Assembly (NCBI GenBank): GCA_015179045.1
Contig: WHUZ01000033.1
Coordinates: 434,001-498,000, forward strand
Length of the DNA stretch: 64,000 nt
Source: Kalaharituber pfeilii
Taxonomy: Eukaryota > Ascomycota > Pezizomycetes > Pezizales > Pezizaceae
Direction of reading: 5' to 3'
Shown: in pieces, positions 1 to 10,410 of the stretch
How positions within the stretch are numbered: the first letter of the stretch is position 1
Layout of the letters: every line of letters starts with the position of its first letter
Notes under the pieces: model-generated
The model's input: the letters and a program-made list of their open reading frames with translations, nothing else
The model's database searches: none
Told to the model about the DNA's origin: nothing
Made by a program: the position numbers and the translations under genes

Positions 1-1074
1 TGGTGGAGATGGAGTTAATGTTGATGAACATATACAAGGCGATCCTACCGATGCGCGACTCACTTTTGGGCGATGCCGCAATACGCATGGGTTGCGGCCG
101 TAGTGCAGAAGACAAGTGTCCTTGATTTGCAGCGAACTTGGCCTAGTAACACATAATGTACATCGGGTAGAGCACTACAGTATTCATGAGGCGTGGCTGA
201 GAGTATGATAAGGAGGATAGACTTCTAGTGCCTTTTTATATATATATATATATATATATATCGTTACTTGCATCCCGCCCGATGCGCTATGGCGAGAATA
301 GTACAAAGGAAATAATGAAATAAAGACAAAGAGACACAGACACAGCATGGAGACCCACGACCCTCGCTAGTAAGGTAGGTGAAAGTAAACATAATGAAAG
401 TGAAACCAAAACGAAGGACAACCATTGTACTGCCCATGAATCTCTCTGTGTTACAAGCAGAAAAGGAAACAGATCAAGTTATCCTCACCTCCTCATGCGG
501 GCCCAAAGGAGAATCCAAGCAAGATTCACATTAACTTCCCTGGAGATAAAGATGCTCTGTCCCACTCGTATTGACAAGACTTCGGCCATTTCCCTCCCAA
601 TCTCACTCTTCCCAATGTTGGCTCAGCTTGCTTCTCCAAGTATACCACAATTGAGCTTGTGGATTTCCCTTCCTCCATGAGTGTTTCCTTCTTTCTCAAC
701 CGCCGAATCCCAGTAATCTGCCACAGGTCCCTGTTAGCAGCCTGCAGCCAATTGCGGATATTCCCTAGATCCTTCCTCAAAACTATTGTTCCATGTACCA
801 CAATGCCAAAATGCTTGAGTCTTCTCTAATGTTGCGGTAGAGAGAATGTTGACAATAAGAGGGAGGTTGGTGGTGCCAGATTCAGCTTGTTTTGTCCCCT
901 TTTTTCCCCTTACCAAAGTGCTGGGTAGTAGGGGAGTGGCTGGAGCTAGCACAGAGGTGGTAGGGGAAATGGTAGTACCAGACCCTATAATTTTCTTCAC
1001 TTCCTTGTCAGTCAGCTGTCTCTTAATTGAGTAGTGAACCGCAGTGTTCGTCGGTAGGCCAGAACAGATGCGCA
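1..1074 (-). repeat. Inverted-duplication arm 1 (partner 40244-41320)
   Basis: Read on the minus strand, this stretch matches 40244-41320 on the plus strand over its whole length with only scattered substitutions. It includes a LINE gag fragment, its tail, and about 230 bases of flank beyond the tail. Because the flank is shared, this is a segmental duplication in opposite orientation, or part of a larger element, rather than two independent insertions. The arm continues past the left edge of the window. Confidence 0.85.
240..1074 (-). mobile_element. LINE/gag-only element fragment, tail A
   Basis: The minus-strand reading contains a gag-like domain (VVHG/VHGT, LGNIRNWLQAANRDLW, SSIVVYLEK, VRLGGKWPKSCQYEWDR) in pieces at 526-801 and 734-1030. 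The same domain occurs at 40520-40795, 20023-20523 and 26293-27225. The 3' end at 260-296 is a variant of tail A, but a (TA)n run at 238-260 replaces poly(A). Frames are interrupted, so it is not functional as it stands. Confidence 0.75.
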
Positions 1075-1487
1075 CTGTGTTCCCAACCGGCCAGGCCTGA
1101 AACCGCCTGGACCGGCCTGGACCGGCCTGAAACATGCAGGCCGATTCAGGCCATTCAAGCCATTCAGGCCGGTTCAAGCAGACCAGTTCGCGCAAATACT
1201 ACTAGCATCACCAGTTTGAGCCTGTGCGCTGAGGGAGTCAGAACAGTGTTATTTCATTAGAGAGTTCAGTTCGCTATGCTATCTGTTTTTAACTGTGTTC
1301 TGTGTTTTTGTATTCTGTGTTCTCGTTCTGATCATCTATGTAGAGGTGGGTGCCTGCCGAATCTAACTCACACATCCTACTATAGCAGATTACACAACAT
1401 CCTCCTTCCACTTTTCGCAGTCACTATCAGCTCAATTCCACTTTCTCAGTTTCGCACCTACAGTACCTGAACTCTGTGATCTACTTG

Positions 1488-1557
1488 CTAGTAAAATATG
1501 TATTCGGACATAGCGCATAATGTGCATTAGTACCCCTGTCCGAATACATATTTTACT
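1488..1557. repeat. 70-base palindromic mini-element
   Basis: The arms CTAGTAAAATATGTATTCGG and its complement enclose a short spacer, giving a near-perfect hairpin inside hAT element C1. The inner motif GTATTYGGACA also appears in the MITE at 12074-12364, so this may be a deletion derivative of that family. Confidence 0.5.
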
Positions 1558-2002
1558 GGCTAGTACTCAAAGGTTATCATGACAGCTTTACATGTATAAG
1601 CACAGTTGCAAGATGACCTTGTGCTGGCTGTAACACAACGGAAATTACTCAATTCAGTCAGTCATTACGTATATTACATGTTCTATAAATACAGATATGT
1701 TGCCAAAGCGGTGCTTCAGCTACCAATTGGTTCTAGTATATTCCGTGGATAGGCTGATTTTGATGATCAAAGGCCAAATTTCAGTTACTGATTGGTTGAT
1801 GCTATTCATGTCGTTTCAGACGGTCCAGACGGTGCAGACCGCTCAGGCGGTCCAGACGGTGCAGACCGGTCCAGGCGGTCCAGACGGTCCAGACCGGTAC
1901 AGGCGGTCCAGGCTGGTCCAGACCGGCCTGGGCAGGGCAAGTGCTCGCATATTACAATCAGGTTCCATCACCACGAAATCATGACAACATCCGTCACATA
2001 CC

Positions 2003-2320
2003 CGTCGATTCATTTCACCACCTATTATTCTTTCCGTATGTATTTATTTCGCCCACCTATTATTCTTTCCACGTGTATTTCGCGATCTATTATTCTTCAG
2101 ATTGAGGACAAATATCGCGTGCATTTATTTCACCACTTGTTATTCTTTCCACGTGTGCTTATTTCGCGGTCTATTATTCTTTCAAATTGAAGTCACATAT
2201 CGCGTGAATACGCGTGTTTATTTCACCACCTCATTCTTTTCAGGTGTAGTTATTTCGCTGCCGATTATTCTTTCACATACCGCATATATGTAATTCACCA
2301 CCTATTATTCTCTCATGTAC
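2003..2320. repeat. Tandem repeat inside hAT C1
   Basis: Degenerate units of about 28-40 bases carry the core ATTTCACCACCTATTATTCT. The same array, reverse-complemented, is present in C2 at 5205-5460, so it belongs to the element and not to the host. Confidence 0.6.
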
Positions 2321-2446
2321 ATAGCTATATTATTTCAATCTTTGTTCTGGACTGGCCTGAATAGCCTGGCCTGGCCTAGAATCTTACGGTCCAGGCCGGC
2401 CCAACCGTACCCTTGGCCTGGCCTGGCCGGCCTGTTGGGAACACTG

Positions 2447-2581
2447 GGCAGGGGGCAGAGAGATGGGGCCTAGTTCGAATCATAGTTACTTCCTATTTTA
2501 TTTCTTTTATTTCCTGTGTACTTAAACTCTCCGTAGCCCTTGGATCGGCATGCGGGTAATGATATTGAAAAAAAAAAAAAC
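2447..2581 (+). mobile_element. LINE 3'-end fragment, tail A
   Basis: The segment GGGGCCTAG ... TTTCCTGTGTACTTAAA ... tail A ... poly(A) matches, in reverse, the LINE end at 33722-33850. The hairpin is slightly decayed and poly(A) spans about 2569-2581. It abuts the right end of hAT C1 directly. Confidence 0.6.
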
Positions 2582-2660
2582 AAGACTGTAGGAACCAGCG
2601 CCATGCAGCTAGGCATTCCAACACACATCGTAAAAATCGCCGCAAGCGCATCAATTGAAG

Positions 2661-4715
2661 CTACTTAGGCGCGGCACTCGAGCGGCGTTGGTTTCGATAG
2701 TCAATTGCGTCAACAATGGCAGGAATCCACTTGGTTTCTAGCCAACTGTGAGCGGCTGCTACCCAGGCTGCAATGTTGCAGACTCCTTCTGGCCTGCTCA
2801 TGTCGCCAATACTTGTATTTCCTACTCTATTCCGTATGACAATACTGCCGCTGCCATCCATATATGCCACTCCCCACTCCCATACTCCCATCGCTACTTT
2901 CACCGTTATTACCATCAAGCATATATCCATAAGGCTGGCTTCAACCTTGTCATCCACAGATATACCATGGCCACTGATCCTCCTCCCTATCCCTCGACCG
3001 TCAAAGATTTGATGGTCAATAGCCCGCAGCCATGATGCAGCTGCGATGGCGAGCTGATTTTCTGCCTCCATTATATTCCCCAAACTCGCTTTGCACTCGA
3101 TCAGCAGTAGGGAGGGATGGTGGCATGCTTGCTCTATCAAAGGCGACAAGTGGAACGTGTCATCAGTTGATCCGAAAGGATCCAGAGGTGACGTGAACCG
3201 TTTGTACATCGGATGCCCCCTTTCCATAATCAACTGAAGGTCCACCCGGGAGCCTATGATGGGTTTGCCATTGTACAGGGGTAAGAGCTCTGAACTCAGT
3301 TTCGAAGACGTGCTAGCAATGACGCAAAACAAGCGCATTAGTTATCGCGCAGGCTGCTAAAGGCTGCAGGGGAAGAGGACATACATGGACTTCGTCCCAA
3401 TGTTGTTGATGACAGGAAAAGTAGAGACAACTTCCCTAAACAAATTATCTTTCAGAAGTGTTGATACTAGACTGCGCCACTCACCCTCTTCCTCCATATC
3501 TTCGAGGTAATTCCGTGCCTCTGTGGCCAGATTCTGGGCTCTTTGCCAGCAGGCTTTGAGTATGTCCTCTGATGGTTGTTTGTTCTTGTCGTTCTCCGTT
3601 GAGCGAACATCGGCCTCTGTGGAATGTGAAGGTAGCTCATCACTTCCTTCATTGTGATTCTTCATACGTTTCATGTACTTCCCACCAGAGATGTCAGCCA
3701 TTTTTACAGTCAGCAGTGTAACGCAATTTCAGGGGGGAGGTTGCAAATATACCTCTTTAAAGGGTTCTGAGATACTTGATTTAGAATCCATATTCGTGAA
3801 GAGGTTTAAAGAGTCCAATAGCGTGACCAACGGCAATGGCTGTGGATCTTCGGCCGCTATTGCTCCGTACTTGAACAATATAGAGGGTCTACTACGGCTC
3901 ATTTGCAACCTCCTCGCCCGTGCCGTCCCAGATGCTTTCTGCCATGTGCCTGTTGGCATAGTTGGACTACGGACCGTGTAAATGGTGTAAACCGAGTTGC
4001 CCTGCCAGTTCTCCGGAGAGGGTAATCCATTGGAACTTAAATCCTGTCTTGACGAGGCCTCGAAAGGGTCCAACAAATTTTCAGACTGCAAATTATGAAG
4101 CCAGTTTACAACTGACAGTGCGCGCATGAACGTCGGTGTTTCGTCTCGCTCTGCGGGTTCTGGGCCTGAAGAGATCCTGTCTAGCTGAAGGTGCTTGAGG
4201 GAATTACTGCTTTCGCCGTTGCGGGTATAGAGCTTTTTAAAAGCTTCGAGGTTCCCAGCGTGGAGGTTCCCACTCAGATAGATGATTGGCGGACCGATGC
4301 CTGGTTTCGGTTCATGTGCGCAGTTTGAAGAATGCGTTTCAGGGTTTGAAAAAGGGATTGGCGGCTGCAGCTGTTCTTCATTCACTGTGGACTGTTCTTG
4401 TGAATCCGCTGTCGGGCCCCGTGCAGTGGTGTTACTTTTCGAGGAGATTAAGGATGATTGTTTTGTGCGCCCACGGCGGACTGCGGACTTTCTAACACCA
4501 GACCGTGATTGTCCTTTCGCTACCCTTGCTGGGGCATTTCTTGCTGCGGCATTGCTTGATGGGGCATTGTTTGATGGGACATTGCTTGCTGTGGCATTGC
4601 TTGCGGGGGCATTGCTTGCTGTGGCATTGCTTGCTGTGGCATTGGTATTCGGAGAGGATGAAGGTCGAAGTAGGCGGCCGGATCGTGGATTCATACCGCT
4701 TGCTTCTATAGTCAA
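2661..4715 (-). CDS. Fungal PD-(D/E)XK nuclease-like protein, three exons
   Basis: My model joins 4715-3753, 3677-3385 and 3312-2661 (minus), giving 1908 bases, which is 635 residues plus stop. Both introns fit: GTATAT...GGGAAG (75 bases, branch-like CTGAC) and GTATGT...GCTAG (72 bases, branch CTAAT), with phases that keep one frame. The N-terminal third is low complexity (NATASN/NAPASN repeats, then basic). The middle has a WLHNLQ segment (about 200) and the acidic EDMEEEGEW. The C-terminal domain holds the nuclease signature LLLIECKAS (E-x-K near 491-493) followed by NQLAIAAASWLRAI, as in fungal PD-(D/E)XK nuclease-like proteins. Those families are usually of unknown role, and activity cannot be judged here. 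The first ATG is chosen by reach of the frame; a downstream start is possible. It is flanked by retroelements on both sides but is itself unbroken. Confidence 0.72.
4515..4660. repeat. 15-base coding minisatellite in the nuclease-like gene
   Basis: About ten copies of a 15-base unit (plus-strand GGCATTGCTTGCTGT and variants), in frame, encode N-A-T/P-A-S repeats at residues about 24-60 of the minus-strand protein. The unit length is a multiple of three, so copy-number change preserves the frame. Confidence 0.8.
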
Positions 4716-5461
4716 TCACTTTCCAAGTGCTGATAGTTTTCTGGTCGTAGGCGTGTCAGAGATGGAAGTTTACAGCCAGAGCATATCCAGCTGCTTCTCA
4801 CTTCTTAAACCACGCCCAGCTCGCTTGCCCAACAGGGATTGGGAATAGGATGTTTTTTGTGATTTGCGACTCCTTTGTTGCCACTTTAGAATCTTAAAGC
4901 AACTAACCGCTATAGCTATGGAATTCCCAATCATTGGCTGGTGCCCTTGTTGTCATGTTACGCCCATTTTGGCAAGATTCCAGACACCACATGAGGAAAT
5001 AATAGTTAGCCCCACTTTTTTATTTCTTTTTATTTTTTTTTATATCATGACTCGCATGCCGCCCTAAGGGCTATGGCGAGGTTTAAATACATAAGGAATA
5101 AAGGAAAAATTTAGCTAATTGACATGACAGTGTTCCCAACGGGCCGGCCAGGGCCGGTCCAGGCCCTCCAGGCCAGTCCAGGACAAAGAGTGAAATAATA
5201 TAGCTATGTACATGAGAGAATAATAGGTGGTGAAATACATATATGCGGTATGTGAAAGAATAATGGGCAGCGAAATAACTACACCTGAAAAGAGTGAGAG
5301 GTGGTGAAATAAACACGCGTTCACGCGATATGTGACCTCAATCTGAAAGAATAATAGACGGCGAAATGAGCACACGTGGAAAGAATAACAAGTGGTGAAA
5401 TGAATGCACGCGATATGTCACATATGTGAATGTAAAGGAATAATAGGTGGTGAAAGGAATC

Positions 5462-5516
5462 ATCGCCATAGCCCTTAGGGCGGCATGCGATCACTGATAT
5501 AAAAAAAAAAAAAAAA
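5462..5516 (+). mobile_element. Hairpin-only insertion, tail A
   Basis: A 55-base insertion: ATCGCCATAGCCC hairpin, GATCACTGATATA, then poly(A). The TSD GAAAGGAATC / GAAAAGAATC (5452-5461, 5517-5526) has one mismatch. It lies in hAT C2. Confidence 0.8.
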
Positions 5517-5808
5517 GAAAAGAATCGACAGGTATGTGACCGCAGTCCCCGCGCGTGGATATTTGTCGGGGTTTGGTCTGGACCGTCTGAAACGTCCTGA
5601 ATAGCATCAACCAATCAGTAACTGAAATTTGGCCTTTGATCTTCCAAATCAGTCTATCCGCAGAATAAACTACAACCAATTAGTGGCTGAAGTACCGCCC
5701 TGGAAACATATCTGTCCTTATAGAACATGTAATATACGTAATGATTGACTGAATTGAGTAATTTCCATTGTGGTACAACCAGCGCAAGGTCATCTTACAA
5801 CTGTGCTT

Positions 5809-6334
5809 TATTTTTTTTTTTTTTCTTATAACAGTACTCGCATTGCCGTCCGGAGGGCTATGGCGAGGTTATATACATGGGAAATAACGATATGAAGGTA
5901 AGGGAAATAAGAATAAGTCAAGAAAGTCAAGAAAGTGAACTGTAAACTACAAAGGACCAAAGGGAATTTACATTCCTCCATCTGGCTCATCATTCTCAAT
6001 AAGGGGTCCCCGCCCTTCTCCGGTGGTTTGCGTATGTCCTCCAACCCACCCACCGGGTCATATCCTTCTCTTCCATACTCGGCACTCGTTCAGTAGGTGG
6101 TGGTGGTCTCTTCCTATTCTCCGCACCACCGGCACTCCGGGCTGTCGCATTTTCCTATCCGTGATTTCCAGGATCGTAGACCTTTCCCTCCGAGCAGTCC
6201 CGCCATCGTGCCTACGTGGGGTCCCAGTCGTTGTAGTGGCTTGTATGTTAGTCCCAATCTGTCTCTCTCCTCCGATCTGCGGGCTTTTGCTGCTTGTCTG
6301 ATCCCTGGTTCCGTGGTGACTTCGTCTTGGTATT

Positions 6335-6373
<39 letters not shown>

Positions 6374-6884
6374 GTAACCCCGCTTGCAGCGCTAAGCCAT
6401 ATCAGGGTTCCTGGGCAAGCCTAACAAAGAAAGTTCTACATACACATCCCCGTTCCACCCCCCTCTCCCCTTCTAGAACCTGATTCCAGAACCTTCCGGA
6501 CGGTTCTTCTGGTTTCTGCATCGGAAAGCGTGATGCTCCCCTATTCCACTCCATGGCCTTCTCCTTCCCATATCTCTCCACCTCTCTCCTCTCCTTCCTC
6601 TCTCCTCTCCTTCCTCTCTCCTCTCCTTCCTGTCTCCTCTCCTTCCTCTCTCCGCTCCTTGTTCTCTCCTCGTCTTAGTATTAGAGGTATGTGCCTATCT
6701 TTGCCACCCTGTCCGCTTCCACATTGCCCGGTAGCCATTGTGTCCTTTGACCCACATAACTGCTACCTCCATGACTCCCCTTGACACCCTGTTCTCCCAC
6801 GCCCTTCTAAGTGCGTGTGTTGCGCCGTCCGGTGTCGGGCACCCCTGTGCGATCTTCTGCATTTTCCGTATCGCTACCTTAGAG
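5809..6884 (-). mobile_element. 5'-truncated LINE (tail A), itself interrupted
   Basis: A 14-base perfect TSD, TTACAACTGTGCTT, is at 5795-5808 and 6885-6898. Tail A (minus) follows poly(T) at 5811-5875. The minus strand encodes pieces of a LINE C-terminus: RNase H remnants (TTCCGG-rich, 6690-6884) and a cysteine/histidine knuckle region near 6060-6150 ending HHLLNECRVWKRR-like. A tail-B fragment (6338-6669) sits inside. Frames are broken. Confidence 0.85.
6338..6669 (-). mobile_element. LINE 3' fragment (tail B) inside the LINE at 5809-6884
   Basis: The 16-base TSD TCGTCTTGGTATTGGA / TCGTCTTAGTATTAGA (6322-6337, 6670-6685) has two mismatches. Poly(T) is followed by AAATCACGTAACCCCGCTTG, the tail-B signature. 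A CTCTCCTCTCCTTC microsatellite (about 6570-6665) expands the LINE coding remnant; on the minus strand it reads as a KERREEGEE repeat. Confidence 0.8.
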
Positions 6885-7028
6885 TTACAACTGTGCTTAT
6901 ACATGTAAAGTGATAACCTTTGGGCAGTTCACAGAGTTCAGGTACTGTAGGTGAGAAACTGAGAAAGTGGAATTGAGCAGATAGTGACCGCGAAAAGTGG
7001 AAGGAGGATGCGGTGTACTCTGCTATAG

Positions 7029-7374
7029 AGCTGCGAAACTGGAAACACAAACTGGGGAAATCTGACGGACCCGAATGCCGATGGTGCGGCGAAGAGACAG
7101 AAACCACAAACCACCTCCTAGAGAGGTGCCGGGTATGGAAAACTCGATGGCCAGGGGGGAAGCAAGCGCTACTTAGGCCGGACAAAACGGACCAAGAGCA
7201 AGGGGACACTCTCGCACGCAGCACTGATGGATTGGATGGAACAATGAAACGGACGGAGGACTCATATTCTTCTACCTTTATCTTTCCTAGTTCACTCTTA
7301 TTTTCATATTGTCAGTTATCTCCTATGTAACTAAATACCTCGCCATAGTCCATAGGGCGGCATGCGAGTACTGA

Positions 7375-7406
<32 letters not shown>
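7029..7406 (+). mobile_element. 5'-truncated LINE, tail A, zinc-knuckle coding end
   Basis: The 11-base TSD CTCTGCTATAG / CTCTTCTATAG is at 7018-7028 and 7407-7417. The plus frame from 7031 encodes the post-RNase H end of a LINE ORF2, including PECRWCGEETETTNHLLERC (C-X2-C...H...C) and VWKTRWPGG. Tail A (7333-7380) and about 27 A follow. The matching LINE end is at 19200-19516. Confidence 0.85.
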
Positions 7407-7410
<4 letters not shown>

Positions 7411-7794
7411 TCTATAGCAGCATGTGTGCGTTAGATTTGGCAGGCGCTCACCTCTACATAGACCATCAGAACGAGAACACAGAATACAGAACACAGAACA
7501 CAGTTAAAAAGCAGATAGCATAGTGAACGGAGCTCTCTAATTAATGAAATAACTCCCTCAGCACACAGGCTCAAACTGGTGATGCTATTAGTATTTGCGC
7601 GAACTAGTCTGCCTGAACTGGTCTGAATGGCCTGAATGGCCTGAATCGGCCTGAATCGGCCTGCATGTTTCAGGCCGGTCCAGGCCGGCCCAGGCGGTTT
7701 CAGGCCTGGCCAGTTGGGAACATTGTTGACATGTGTGAGACCCACGGCTCTCGCTAGTAGTGTGGGTAGTGTCTTCCGAAAACTAGCCCCACTT

Positions 7795-9212
7795 GAATAA
7801 TGCTTGACATCGACAACCAGACCCAAGTCCTTGAAGTTGCGTATCTCGGTTACCTCCCTACAGGAAACATGAGTTCTAGGGTTTCAATTCGCGCTAATTT
7901 CCAGACATAAAAAGAGATGTATTGGAGGACAACTCATTGCTCGACTAAAATATGAGTGTTCTATTCTGGTCGCGAACAACTATGTTCTTGAGGAACACGT
8001 GTGGTTCTTCACGAACATCGCCTAGCCATGATCACCCAGTCTAGTCAAGAACATGAATGGAAACCGTGGGTGCTAACGCGATCAACGCGACTTTGGGTAT
8101 GTTTTGGTATCTGTTCATTAGCGACGATGTGAGTCATGTGGATTCTTCTTTTTTATTTCTTTGTTTCCTTAGCATGTAGCTTCGGCCTAGCCATTAGTAC
8201 CTGTGCACAGGTATTGTTCCAGTTTGCTCTGAAACCAGGACAGCAGGAATATACAAAGAAGAAAAGAAAAGGTGGAGTGGAAGGGGGAGAGAACAAAGAA
8301 AACAAGATCAAAACTACCAAGCCAGTGCAAACGAAACAGTCGTCAAAGTCAATAGATACCTTTGTGGCTAGTAAACTCAGACTGAGGCCACAGGAAAGCA
8401 CTAGTTCCCCAGTGCATACTCCCTATCTTCGTCTATTTCAAAGGAGGAAATGAAAAGAAAGCGAACAGCTGCTAGCGTTTCGGCAGACTTAGCACGCGTA
8501 AAATTACTAAGCAAAAGTCTTGGTGATTGCGATCTGAGCGATAGGGTCCAAAGAGGAAGAAAATTGAGATATTTCAGTGACAAATGACCCGATTAACTTA
8601 CAACTTGAACTGATGATGGTATACCGGTGCAGGGTATAGAACAATACTATAGTATAGGATTCTACTTATGCAGCAGGATTGTAGTGTAACATTGAAATAT
8701 ATCATCTTGGTTATTAGGCACTCTATCCAAAAACCTGCTACTTCTATAGCTTCATCAAATAAATGAGAGCGGCAATGAGGTTCTTCTAGATAGGAAATAA
8801 TACCTTAATCTTTATGGTTCCAGTTGCAGAACGGAAGGTGGGACTATAGAGCTGCCTAGAAAAAATCACAACATTAATGAATGCCAAGATCTCAAAAATC
8901 CCCATACAAAATTGCCAAGTTGAGGCTTAAAATTGCATTCTATGAACAAAACGCTTTCTACAGAGCTCACTAACACCATCGAAAAAATAATAAAAATATG
9001 AAGTAGGATTGGCTCAATATCCTTTTTTTGTAGTGAAATTGATCCGTCACTAAAATTTACTTCCTAGCACACAGCTGCACTGTTTGTAAAGAGACTATCA
9101 ATAAAAACAGTTTTATTGCTCTCCTTGTCAGTTGACTTATATAATTGACTACAACTACTCTCATGAGTGGCTAGAGGCATAAATCTACAAATTGCAGATG
9201 AAAGTTCTGAAA
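7795..9212. other. No convincing gene
   Basis: AT-richer sequence with scattered stops. The only notable frame is 8136-8453 (+, 105 residues). It starts with a hydrophobic stretch (WILLFYFFVSLACSFGLA) and continues basic. It has no recognisable domain and no clear introns, so it may be chance. Confidence 0.5.
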
Positions 9213-9220
9213 TTGAGCTA

Positions 9221-9889
9221 TGCATTGTGGGGGTGGGACTGTGAAAAGGAGTACAGAGGAATAGGCTCAGAGATGTGTGTATTCGATTCTAATGATCAAT
9301 CAAGAACGGGGCTTCCAGAGCCCATATATATACAAAAACTCTATAACACGAAGTTGCATACAAAACCAGTGAACAGAACAGCTAAGTATTTGGACTGCCT
9401 AATATGGAATACTCAGTCCGGAGTGTTCGGGCCATCGCGGATGTTCGGAGTGCTTAGGCCATCGCGGATGTTCGGATGTTTTACACACTTGGACTGTTTC
9501 GCTCGGACTGTTTCGCTCGGACTGTTTCGCTCGGACTGTTTCGCGTGTGTTCGGCTCATGGTTTCTAACAGGGACGTAATGTAGTCAAGAATTTTCTTTT
9601 CTTTTAGCCCGCGGGGGAGCTCAGACTGGGGAGCACCTAGCTTTCTAGTGCAGACAGCAGGAATTCCGTCCGGAGGAGTTGAGAGAATAGGGAGACATGG
9701 AAAAGAACTGGAAGCGGAAGCGGACGGCGGAGAATGGGATGAGCTGGAGAGGTTCTTTTCTGGAGTCACGTTGTAGCGGTGGGGGCGCGGGCGGAGAGGG
9801 GGAGGTGACGTCATGTAGATAGAAATTTTCGTTTAGCCTTAGCACTGCAAGCGGGGTAACGTGATTTAAAAAAAAAAGAGAAAAAAAGA
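9221..9889 (+). mobile_element. LINE 3' fragment (tail B) split by a solo LTR
   Basis: Tail-B end CACTGCAAGCGGGGTAACGTG plus poly(A) at 9841-9889. The upstream part aligns with the LINE end at 13440-13700 (same order of GACATGG, AAGAACTGG, GCGGAGAATGGG). A short TSD GAGCTAT is likely (9213-9219 and 9890-9896). The solo copia LTR 9240-9570 interrupts it. Confidence 0.65.
9240..9570 (-). mobile_element. Solo copia LTR
   Basis: It is the reverse complement of the LTRs at 50676-51019 and 55924-56267, bounded TG...CA, with a perfect 5-base TSD GGGAC (9235-9239, 9571-9575). It has four copies of the 14-base motif CGAAACAGTCCGAG where the full element has three, and two copies of the roughly 27-base motif where the full element has three. 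It was formed by LTR-LTR recombination of an older insertion of the same family. Confidence 0.93.
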
Positions 9890-9984
9890 GCTATCATATG
9901 GATAATTGAGGCTTCGCAACAAGCATTTGTGATGCCAAGAAATCAGTGATCACCTAGGTACTGGAAGAGCTACCAACTACTACA

Positions 9985-10146
9985 AAAGGAGTGCTCGGAA
10001 CAACTTCGCAGCTACGACATCCCCTGGAGCAAACACACATAGATCGAAAGCACTCAGCACGCTGAGTCTCTTGATCTAAATCTTATTCCAAAATACCGTT
10101 CCCCTCAAGTTTCCTCTTGTGGCGGGAGCTTTCAGCATTCACCTCA
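9985..10146 (+). mobile_element. 5' leader fragment of a gag-only-type element
   Basis: It aligns with the 5' ends of the elements at 26055 and 50675: GGAGTGCTCGGAA, CATCCCC, then CATAGATCGAAAGC...CTGAGTC..GATCTAA and TATTCCAAAA. The TAGATC...GATCTA hairpin is at 10040-10078, with inner stem ACTCAG/CTGAGT. The downstream part of the element is missing or unrecognised. Confidence 0.6.
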
Positions 10147-10202
10147 CCTGCCATGGCGAACAGCTACAAGCGGGGTCACGTGATAAAAAAAAAAAAAAAA
10201 AA
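10147..10202 (+). mobile_element. Hairpin-only insertion, tail B
   Basis: A 56-base insertion (CCTGCCATGGCGAACAGCTA...GTCACGTGAT, poly(A)) with the perfect 13-base TSD AGCATTCACCTCA at 10134-10146 and 10203-10215. Confidence 0.88.
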
Positions 10203-10410
10203 AGCATTCACCTCAGTGCCAAGAGCCAATAGGAGGGCTCAAACACCAGCTACTTAGCCAGTGGGAATGCGCCGATGAGCCCCCCTCAGAGCCCCTACCG
10301 CACACGCAGCGGATCTCACCCACACCCCTGACCCACTTCGGAGATCGAGACATTAGGAAATTGGAGGAAACGTGAAATATGATCCTGGCATCTTTGTGGA
10401 TGCTCAGGTC

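Larger units (their letters stand above)
1075..2446. mobile_element. Non-autonomous hAT-like element C1 (GGCC-repeat family)
   Basis: The ends are inverted: the left begins CTGTGTTCCCAACCGGCCAG and the right ends CCTGTTGGGAACACTG. Relatives at 5127-7725 and 14221-15013 have the same ends with 8-base TSDs, which places the family in hAT. No TSD is visible here because the left flank is rearranged. The interior holds clusters of GGCC/TTCAGGCC (1079-1180, 2345-2435) and GGTCCAGACG (1812-1930) motifs, and a tandem array (2003-2320) with the core TTTCACCACCTATTATTCTT. No transposase frame is present. Confidence 0.7.
5127..7725. mobile_element. Non-autonomous hAT-like element C2
   Basis: The 8-base TSD TTGACATG is at 5119-5126 and 7726-7733. 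The ends ACAGTGTTCCCAACGGGCC and CCAGTTGGGAACATTG are inverted. It is C1 reversed: the GGCC cluster, TTTCACC tandem array, GGTCTGGACCGTC cluster and outer GGCC cluster come in the same order. It carries three retro-insertions of its own (5462-5516, 5809-6884, 7029-7406), which account for more than half its length. Confidence 0.85.
5018..7783 (-). mobile_element. LINE 3' fragment (tail A) split by hAT C2
   Basis: The outermost layer of a nested stack. An 11-base TSD, TAGCCCCACTT, lies at 5007-5017 and 7784-7794. The tail-A hairpin is at 5048-5082 after poly(T). The LINE sequence resumes beyond the hAT element at 7734 with GAGACCCACGGCTCTCGC, matching the order seen near 350-365. Without inner insertions the fragment is only about 150-170 bases. 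Confidence 0.8.

Noticed and set aside
2466..2478. GTTCGAATC resembling a tRNA B box upstream of a tail-A fragment (tRNA-derived SINE head?)
   Set aside because: No A box at the right distance, and the sister fragment at 33722-33850 reads differently at this place.
6541..6738. 65-residue E/R-rich minus frame as a gene
   Set aside because: It is the translation of a CT microsatellite inside a LINE fragment.
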